From the NCBI GenBank assembly GCA_025054875.1, contig JANWYS010000006.1, positions 1-50,238 of the forward strand: a stretch of 50,238 nucleotides of DNA, read 5' to 3'. Below are positions 44,352 to 50,238 of the stretch, piece after piece. The notes beneath the pieces are model-generated. The model saw nothing but the letters and a program-made list of their open reading frames with translations, ran no database searches and had not been told where the DNA came from. Source of the DNA: Cytophagaceae bacterium. GTDB taxonomy: Bacteria; Bacteroidota; Bacteroidia; Cytophagales; Cytophagaceae. Position 1 is the first letter of the stretch. Each line of letters opens with the position of its first letter. The position numbers and the translations under genes were made by a program.

Positions 44352-45728
44352 ATGTTCGACCGCACATACCAGAATTGTCTAAATATCATGTTGATCTGTG
44401 TCAGCCTGAGTGGCATACCTGCACTACTATCTTCTCTGCTGTCTGTCGCTTGCTATGCTCAAACTGTGGGTGTTTATGCTTTTGAGAATAATTTTAAAGA
44501 ATCGAGCGGAAACCTTCCGGAATTGACAGTGGTAGGTTGCCAAGGTAGTTTTGTAAAGGAAGCACTTCCGGAATTAGGAAACATGAACAAAACCGTGTAC
44601 AGATTTAACAAAAATTGTGGTTTGAGTTTTGACAATGCGGCAGCAGGATATTTTTTCGGACATACTTACTCGATTGAAATCTATTTCAAATTTGACGATT
44701 TGAAAAGTTGGCGCCGTGTGATCGACTTCAAAAACCGCACCGAAGACAACGGCGCATACATATATGACGGACGCCTGAATTTTTATGATTTTGTAAAAAG
44801 TGATGTTGCACCCGTTGTAGCCGGCGAGTATACGCACTATGTATTCACGCGTGATGGAGCGACAAAAAAAGTGAAAATCTATGCCGATGGCGTTGGTAAG
44901 ATAGAATTTATTGACGTCAATAACCACGCCGTTATCAGCACCGATAATAAACTGAATTTTTTTTACGACGACCTGAAAGTAAACCATGAAGCCAGTTCCG
45001 GAGCAGTAGCGCTCATCAAGCTGTACGATTACTTGCTCGATCAAAAACAAGTGCAACAAACTTATGCTGAATTAAAAAAAAATATATCTGCTGTGTCTTC
45101 CAACATTGCAGAACCAGTTACCACAAAAAGTTATCTTAACATAACAGTGACTGACTCTAAAACACAAAAACCAGTGAACGCAGAAGTGTACATTCAATCT
45201 CCATCCGGTACACTAAGGCCTCAAAAAGGGAATACCACTAACCAGTATCTCCATGAAATTGAACTAAACAAAAATTACACCTTAACAGTAAAAGCAAAAG
45301 GCTATTTGATTCATACCGAACAAATCCATACAAGCTCTGCTGCGCCCATCAATAAAAATATTGCGCTCGCTCCCATCACCGTAGGGCAAAATATACAATT
45401 AAAAGATGTGCTCTTTGTACAAAGCAAGCCTGAATTGCTTGAGGAATCTTATCCGGAATTGGACAAACTTGTACTCTTACTGAAAGAATATCCCAACATG
45501 AAAATTGAACTCAGCGGTCACACAGATAATTTAGGAAATCCTAAAGACAATTTGGAACTGTCGGAAAAAAGAGTGCAAACGGTTAAAAATTATTTAACAT
45601 CCAAAGGTATAGAAGCGTCCCGAATTTCAGGCAAAGGTTATGGAGGTTCTAGACCTATTTACAACACTACAGACCCCGAGAAAAGAAAGCTTAATCGCAG
45701 GGTGGAGTTCAAAATCATCAGTTACTGA
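44352..45728 (+). CDS. OmpA-family protein with LamG-like and carboxypeptidase-like domains
   Basis: A 458-residue envelope protein: signal peptide (about 1-37, ending ACYAQ), a LamG/concanavalin-like domain (about 38-240, with YSIEIYFKFDDLKSWRRVIDF), a short carboxypeptidase-regulatory-like beta domain (about 255-345, SYLNITVTDSKTQKPVNAEV) and a C-terminal OmpA domain (about 350-458) with SGHTDNLGNPKDNLELSEKR and the end LNRRVEFKI. The OmpA domain should hold peptidoglycan; the LamG part may bind a sugar or protein. Met13 is an alternative start that would give a shorter signal peptide. Confidence 0.88.
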   Translation: MFDRTYQNCLNIMLICVSLSGIPALLSSLLSVACYAQTVGVYAFENNFKESSGNLPELTVVGCQGSFVKEALPELGNMNKTVYRFNKNCGLSFDNAAAGYFFGHTYSIEIYFKFDDLKSWRRVIDFKNRTEDNGAYIYDGRLNFYDFVKSDVAPVVAGEYTHYVFTRDGATKKVKIYADGVGKIEFIDVNNHAVISTDNKLNFFYDDLKVNHEASSGAVALIKLYDYLLDQKQVQQTYAELKKNISAVSSNIAEPVTTKSYLNITVTDSKTQKPVNAEVYIQSPSGTLRPQKGNTTNQYLHEIELNKNYTLTVKAKGYLIHTEQIHTSSAAPINKNIALAPITVGQNIQLKDVLFVQSKPELLEESYPELDKLVLLLKEYPNMKIELSGHTDNLGNPKDNLELSEKRVQTVKNYLTSKGIEASRISGKGYGGSRPIYNTTDPEKRKLNRRVEFKIISY

Positions 45729-45796
45729 TTGTGTGATTTTCTGTGAAACTTAATACACTCATGATGCCAGATTAAAAGTTTAACATAGTGTTTTTT

Positions 45797-48388
45797 TTAA
45801 CTTCCTAAAATAGTTTTAATCTCATTTAGCTTCAGTAAGGCCTCGACGGGAGATATTGTATTTATGTCAATATTTTTCAGAATATCTTTTACCTTGAGGT
45901 AGTTGGGGTCGTTGGCTTCAAATATGCTAAGTTGATATACCGGTTTATCTGTATGATTACTTTTGATGTTTTGAGTGTGTTTAGTTTTTTCCAACATATT
46001 TAATATTTCATTGGCACGTAGCACTACACTGTTGGGCATACCTGCCATTTGTGCTACATGTATTCCGAAACTATGTTCGCTGCCACCTTCTTTGAGTGTG
46101 CGTAAAAAAATGATTTTGTTGTCTATTTCTTTTACGGATACATTGTAATTTTTTATTCTCTCATAACGTTCGGCCAATTGGTTCAACTCATGATAGTGTG
46201 TGGCGAACAAGGTTTTTGCTTTATATCTGGGATGGTTGTGAAGGTGCTCAACGATCGCCCATGCTATGGAAACACCGTCGTAAGTGCTGGTACCACGGCC
46301 GATTTCATCCATGAGCACCAGACTGCGATCGCTGAGGTTGTTGAGTATGCTTGCTGTTTCTGTCATTTCCACCATAAAGGTAGACTCTCCCCTGGAAAGA
46401 TTGTCGGATGCTCCTACACGTGTAAAAATTTTATCTACTACACCTATGCTTGCCGACTCTGCCGGCACATAGCATCCTATCTGTGCCATGAGCACGATTA
46501 GTGCTGTCTGACGCAACAATGCGGATTTGCCGGCCATATTCGGCCCGGTGATGATGATGATTTGCTGTGTTTCATTATCCAGATATATATCGTTGGGGAC
46601 ATAACTTTCACCTACAGGTAACTGTTGTTCTATTACGGGATGTCGTCCTTTTTTTATGTCAATCTTTTTGCTTTCGTTTATTTCAGGCTTACAATAATTT
46701 TTCTCTCGTGCAATGTGGGCAAAGCTGCTCAGGCAATCTACGAGAGCTATTACACGGGCATTTTGTAAGATTTGTCCTACATACTCTTCGGCAGAAAGCA
46801 CCAGATCATTAAATATTTTTTGCTCAATGAGATTTATTTTTTCTTCTGCTGTAAGAATTTCTTCTTCATATTTTTTCAGTTCTTCTGTCACATATCGCTC
46901 GGCATTGGCGAGGGTTTGTTTGCGTATCCAGTCGGGAGGGACTTTATTTTTGTGCACATGTGTTACCTCCAGATAGTAGCCGAATACTTTATTATAGGCT
47001 ATTTTCAACGAGTTGATTCCGGTACGCTCTACCTCTCTTTGTTGAATTTGCAGGAGGTAATCTTTTCCGGAGTATGCAATTTTTCTGAGTGTGTCTAATT
47101 CTGCATTTACGCCATCATTTATCAAACCACCCTGATTGGTAGTTAAAGGAGGGTCGTTGCGTAGTTCTGTGGTTATTTTATTCAGCAGATAATCGCAGGG
47201 GTTGAGCTGGTCGGCGTATTTTTTCAGTGGTTCAGAATTGTAGTTTGATAGTATTTGCTTCAGAGGCATTATAAACTCGAGAGACTTGCGAAGTTGCAGC
47301 ATTTCTCTGGGGTTTACGCGGCGTGCAGCTACTTTGGAAATGAGCCTTTCCACATCGCCTATGCTCTTCAGGTGCTGACGGACAGCAAATGTATGCGCCT
47401 CTTCTTTTAAAAAGGCTTCTACTATATTCAAGCGCTCCTGAATGGGTGAGAGCTCTTTGAGAGGCATGGTAATCCACTTTCGCAGGAGGCGTGCACCCAT
47501 TGGGGTAAGTGTTGCGTTTATTACATCAAACAAAGGTACACCTTCAGGATGCTGAGGGTAAAGCAACTCAAGGTTGCGCGTGGTGAAACGATCCAGCCAT
47601 ACATACTTTTCTTCTTCTATTCGGGCAAGGCTTACAATGTGATTTATGTTTTTATGTTCGGTTTCATGCAAGTAGTGTAAGATGGCTCCTGCGGCCACAA
47701 TCCCCGATTTGTATGCCTCTACGCCAAATCCCTTTAAAGAAGCTGTGTTGAAATGTGAAGTGAGCTTTTCATAGGCATAGTCGCCGGTGAAGACCCAATC
47801 GTCTAAATAGAATGTAGTATATTTATTTTCGGTAAAATGTTGAGCAAAACTATTGCGTGCGGTTTTAGACAGGAGTATTTCAGAGGGCTGGAAGTTTTGT
47901 AACAATTTATCGGCATAGTCGGCTTTGCCCTCAGTGAGAAGAAACTCTCCTGTGGAGACATCCAAAAATGCGATTCCAAAATTATCGGACTCAATGTGTA
48001 TAGCGGCCAAATAATTATTTTGTTTGCTTTCCAAAACATTGTCGTTATAAGCTATCCCCGGGGTTACCAATTCTGTAACACCGCGCTTTACAATACCCTT
48101 TACCATTTTAGGGTCTTCGAGCTGATCGCAAATGGCTACGCGCAATCCGGCTCGTACCAGTTTAGGTAAGTAATTATCCAGTGCATGATATGGAAATCCG
48201 GCCAATGCAATTTCTGACGCTGTGCCATTGTTGCGTTTGGTGAGCGTTATGCCTAATATTTTACTGGACTTTACAGCATCTTCGCCGAATGTTTCGTAAA
48301 AATCTCCTACACGAAACAATAACAACGCATCAGGGTGTTTACCCTTTATAGCATTGTATTGTTTCATTAATGGAGTGTCGGCCGTCAT
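45797..48388 (-). CDS. mutS: DNA mismatch repair protein MutS
   Basis: An 863-residue mismatch-recognition ATPase. The N-terminal mismatch-binding Phe-x-Glu is in [11 protein letters not shown]; the ATPase has Walker [15 protein letters not shown], Walker [17 protein letters not shown] and the conserved ATHYHEL. The C-terminal HTH and short tail are present, so the gene is full length. The start [21 protein letters not shown] fits homologues. It is transcribed alone and is divergent from the broken T9SS gene. Confidence 0.97.
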   Translation of the reverse strand: MTADTPLMKQYNAIKGKHPDALLLFRVGDFYETFGEDAVKSSKILGITLTKRNNGTASEIALAGFPYHALDNYLPKLVRAGLRVAICDQLEDPKMVKGIVKRGVTELVTPGIAYNDNVLESKQNNYLAAIHIESDNFGIAFLDVSTGEFLLTEGKADYADKLLQNFQPSEILLSKTARNSFAQHFTENKYTTFYLDDWVFTGDYAYEKLTSHFNTASLKGFGVEAYKSGIVAAGAILHYLHETEHKNINHIVSLARIEEEKYVWLDRFTTRNLELLYPQHPEGVPLFDVINATLTPMGARLLRKWITMPLKELSPIQERLNIVEAFLKEEAHTFAVRQHLKSIGDVERLISKVAARRVNPREMLQLRKSLEFIMPLKQILSNYNSEPLKKYADQLNPCDYLLNKITTELRNDPPLTTNQGGLINDGVNAELDTLRKIAYSGKDYLLQIQQREVERTGINSLKIAYNKVFGYYLEVTHVHKNKVPPDWIRKQTLANAERYVTEELKKYEEEILTAEEKINLIEQKIFNDLVLSAEEYVGQILQNARVIALVDCLSSFAHIAREKNYCKPEINESKKIDIKKGRHPVIEQQLPVGESYVPNDIYLDNETQQIIIITGPNMAGKSALLRQTALIVLMAQIGCYVPAESASIGVVDKIFTRVGASDNLSRGESTFMVEMTETASILNNLSDRSLVLMDEIGRGTSTYDGVSIAWAIVEHLHNHPRYKAKTLFATHYHELNQLAERYERIKNYNVSVKEIDNKIIFLRTLKEGGSEHSFGIHVAQMAGMPNSVVLRANEILNMLEKTKHTQNIKSNHTDKPVYQLSIFEANDPNYLKVKDILKNIDINTISPVEALLKLNEIKTILGS

Positions 48389-48539
48389 AAGTGTAAAATA
48401 ATTTTTTGAATTTATGCATTGTGTGCTTAAACGGCAATTTGAAAAAAATTTATAACTTAATTATCTGGCATTAAAACTGTCTTTTAAATAAATGTTTTGT
48501 AACTTTTATATGTTAAATTCCACAAAAAAAATTAAAACT

Positions 48540-50069
48540 ATGACAAATTTAAAACTATCAATTATAGGGGCATTATGCCTAACGTTTCTTAATGTTTCGT
48601 ATGCACAAGTAGTATACAGAGATGGATTTACCAACAATGGTACTCCACCCAATTCAGCTCCATATTGGGGCACGGCTGCCGGGTATACTATCACGCACAT
48701 TGATAACACTACTACCACCAACATCACGGGAAACGGAAGCACGCCCCCGTTGACAAGCATTTATTACGGCTTGTATGATAATCCGCAAATGTTAGGGATA
48801 GGTTCTTACACGGGCACTACGGGAAGTCCCATTCCTTCTATAGATATGTCGGGCGATCGGACTATATACGTAATAGCTCGCGCTACTCATGGCACACCCG
48901 AACTTAGGTTAAGTGTAAAAGACGCCTCTGGATATACTTCAGATAGTGGAACCTTAACAGATATAAATACACTAAGCAATACCAGTCAGGTATAAACCTA
49001 CACATATACTTCGCCTACAGATGCGTATAGCTATGGCCCTCCATGCTCGCCCACTTCACCTTGTCCGGTAAATTTGTCACAAATCAGTAGTTTATTTTTT
49101 AGTATTAATCCTTCCACAGGAGGCTATGTAGGAACAGTGATAATAGACTACATTCAAATAGGCGGCACAGCACCTACTTTGCCGGATGTAACTTTGAGTT
49201 CACCCTCAAATGGTGCTACTTTGAGCAATCCCATAACACTTACGGCTACAACTACCATCAGCAATATACAAAGTGTGTCTTTCTTCTCGGGAACTAACCT
49301 TATAAACACAGATTTAACCAGTCCATATACATACAACTGGACAAACGCTGCCCTCGGATCTCATACGCTGACGGCGGTAATTCATACTAACCTTGGCATT
49401 GTCAACACGAGCAGTCCGGTTACAATAACCGTCGCTGCCCCTGAAATAAACGTAAGACAAGGTAGTACCAACATAGCATCAGGTGGCTCTTACAACTTTG
49501 GCAATGTAGGTGTGGGATCATCTTCAGGAGCCATTACATTTACCATAGAAAATACCGGAGGAGCAGTATTAAACCTGACCGGTACACCTAAAATAGCGCT
49601 TTCGGGAACAAATGCCAGTGAATTTAGTATAGACCAATCGTCAACAACCGCTACAGTGGCAGCCACCACCGGCACCACCACATTTACAGTGACTTTCTCG
49701 CCCACCACCGCCGGAACTAAATCGGCTGTAATAACTATAGAAAACAATGATTCGGATGAAGGAACGTACACGATAAATTTATCGGCAACGGCTACAAGCA
49801 GTACAAGTACGCTGAACTCCTTGGACAACAAGGTTGCTATTTACCCTAACCCGGTAAACGACAGATTACTGATGTCTGTATCCGGATTGGAGGGCACAGT
49901 TGAATACAAGGTAAAAAACATGCAAGGCTCGATCATTTATGAATCCTCTGTACAAGTCTCAGATGGAACAGATATAGAGGTAAATACTTCAGGTTGGAGT
50001 AGCGGAATATATTACCTGGAGTTATCATCTGCCAATGCTAAAACCATTAAAAAAGTAGTCAAACAATAA
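48540..50069 (+). pseudogene. T9SS cargo gene interrupted by one in-frame TAA
   Basis: One reading frame runs from the ATG at 48540 to the stop at 50069 with a single internal TAA at 48993-48995. The part before has a signal peptide (ALCLTFLNVSYAQ) and a beta-rich domain; the part after continues in the same frame (TYTYTSPTDAYSYG...), then an Ig-like domain (DVTLSSPSNGATLSNPITLTAT), a choice-of-anchor D domain (NFGNVGVGSSSGAITFTIENTGG) and a T9SS type A sorting domain (VAIYPNPVNDRLLMSV). The intact product would be about 509 residues. Neither half would work alone: the first lacks the sorting signal, the second the signal peptide. The cause may be a nonsense mutation, a sequencing error or programmed stop read-through. 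The ATG at 48540 is preferred to 48492 because it gives a normal signal peptide. Confidence 0.85.
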
Positions 50070-50083
50070 TCATTCGATTACTC

Positions 50084-50116
50084 AAAAAAAGCCGGAGTAA
50101 TTCCGGCTTTTTTTTT
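50084..50116 (+). terminator. Intrinsic terminator after the broken T9SS gene
   Basis: A-tract, stem GCCGGA (50091-50096), loop GTAAT, stem TCCGGC (50102-50107) and a run of nine T (50108-50116); with the flanking A and T runs the stem extends to 13 bp. It begins 14 bp after the stop codon, and the A-rich side makes it potentially bidirectional. The remaining 122 bp of the window show nothing further. Confidence 0.9.
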
Positions 50117-50238
50117 GAACGACCGTTGCGTTATCGTTAACACCAAATTGTCATTCGAAAGCGATACTTTCCCAAAAAGTGTGTAAAGTGAGTTGTTTTT
50201 TGAAAGATTAATTAGATTAAAAACTAAAAAAAATTCAA

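Noticed and set aside
48492-50069. Two separate genes rather than one broken gene
   Set aside because: Both parts are in the same frame, the second lacks a signal peptide and a good start codon, and the first lacks any sorting domain.
1-50238. tRNA, rRNA, CRISPR arrays, insertion sequences, attachment sites
   Set aside because: None recognised by reading; small or degenerate tRNA genes in spacers would need tRNAscan to exclude fully.

Overview
The window looks like a chromosomal segment of a member of the Bacteroidota. The grounds are proteins with the C-terminal sorting domain of the type IX secretion system (T9SS), a PorP/SprF-family protein, a TonB-dependent receptor with an N-terminal carboxypeptidase-like domain, a bacillithiol-type BshA, several TAnnTTTG -7 promoter boxes, AT-rich sequence and weak Shine-Dalgarno signals. 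The genus cannot be fixed from this alone. No rRNA, tRNA, CRISPR array, insertion sequence or phage gene was recognised.

The centrepiece is a run of 12 genes on the minus strand (21736 down to 906, about 20.8 kb), mostly separated by a few bases or overlapping. In transcription order they are: TonB-dependent receptor; exported DJ-1/PfpI protein resembling isonitrile hydratase; fatty acyl-AMP/ACP ligase; TauD-like Fe(II)/2-oxoglutarate oxygenase resembling ScoE/Rv0097; FcoT-type thioesterase resembling ScoD/Rv0098; a 1691-residue ACP-KS-ACP-C-A-PCP hybrid; a 1356-residue TubC-dock-C-A-PCP-TE synthetase; MATE exporter; phosphopantetheinyl transferase; and a MacA/MacB-like lipoprotein adaptor, FtsX permease and ATPase. 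The ligase + FcoT + TauD-like + ACP + NRPS set is the signature of the isonitrile lipopeptide (INLP) pathway, known in actinobacteria (ScoA-E; Rv0097-Rv0101) and linked there to copper/zinc handling. This version differs: the carrier protein is fused to a ketosynthase without an AT, release is by a thioesterase instead of a reductase, a possible isonitrile hydratase is translationally coupled to the ligase, and the first gene is a TonB-dependent receptor. My inference is an isonitrile-bearing lipopeptide metallophore with its own synthesis, export, outer-membrane uptake and isonitrile-degrading functions.

Upstream of the cluster lie two related T9SS cargo proteins (one repeat and four repeats) separated by a strong intrinsic terminator, then a small exported Cys-motif protein. 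The right part is mostly housekeeping: ilvA; a small membrane protein; an MMPL/RND transporter; lipA with a small ORF; an unknown polytopic membrane protein; a THUMP-like methyltransferase; a 1421-residue TPR-CHAT protein coupled to a PorP/SprF gene; a metallophosphoesterase; bshA; a fatty-acid-hydroxylase-family gene; trpC-trpF-trpB (no trpA next to it; trpC starts with TTG); an OmpA-family protein; mutS; and a T9SS cargo gene broken by one in-frame stop codon, followed by a clear terminator.
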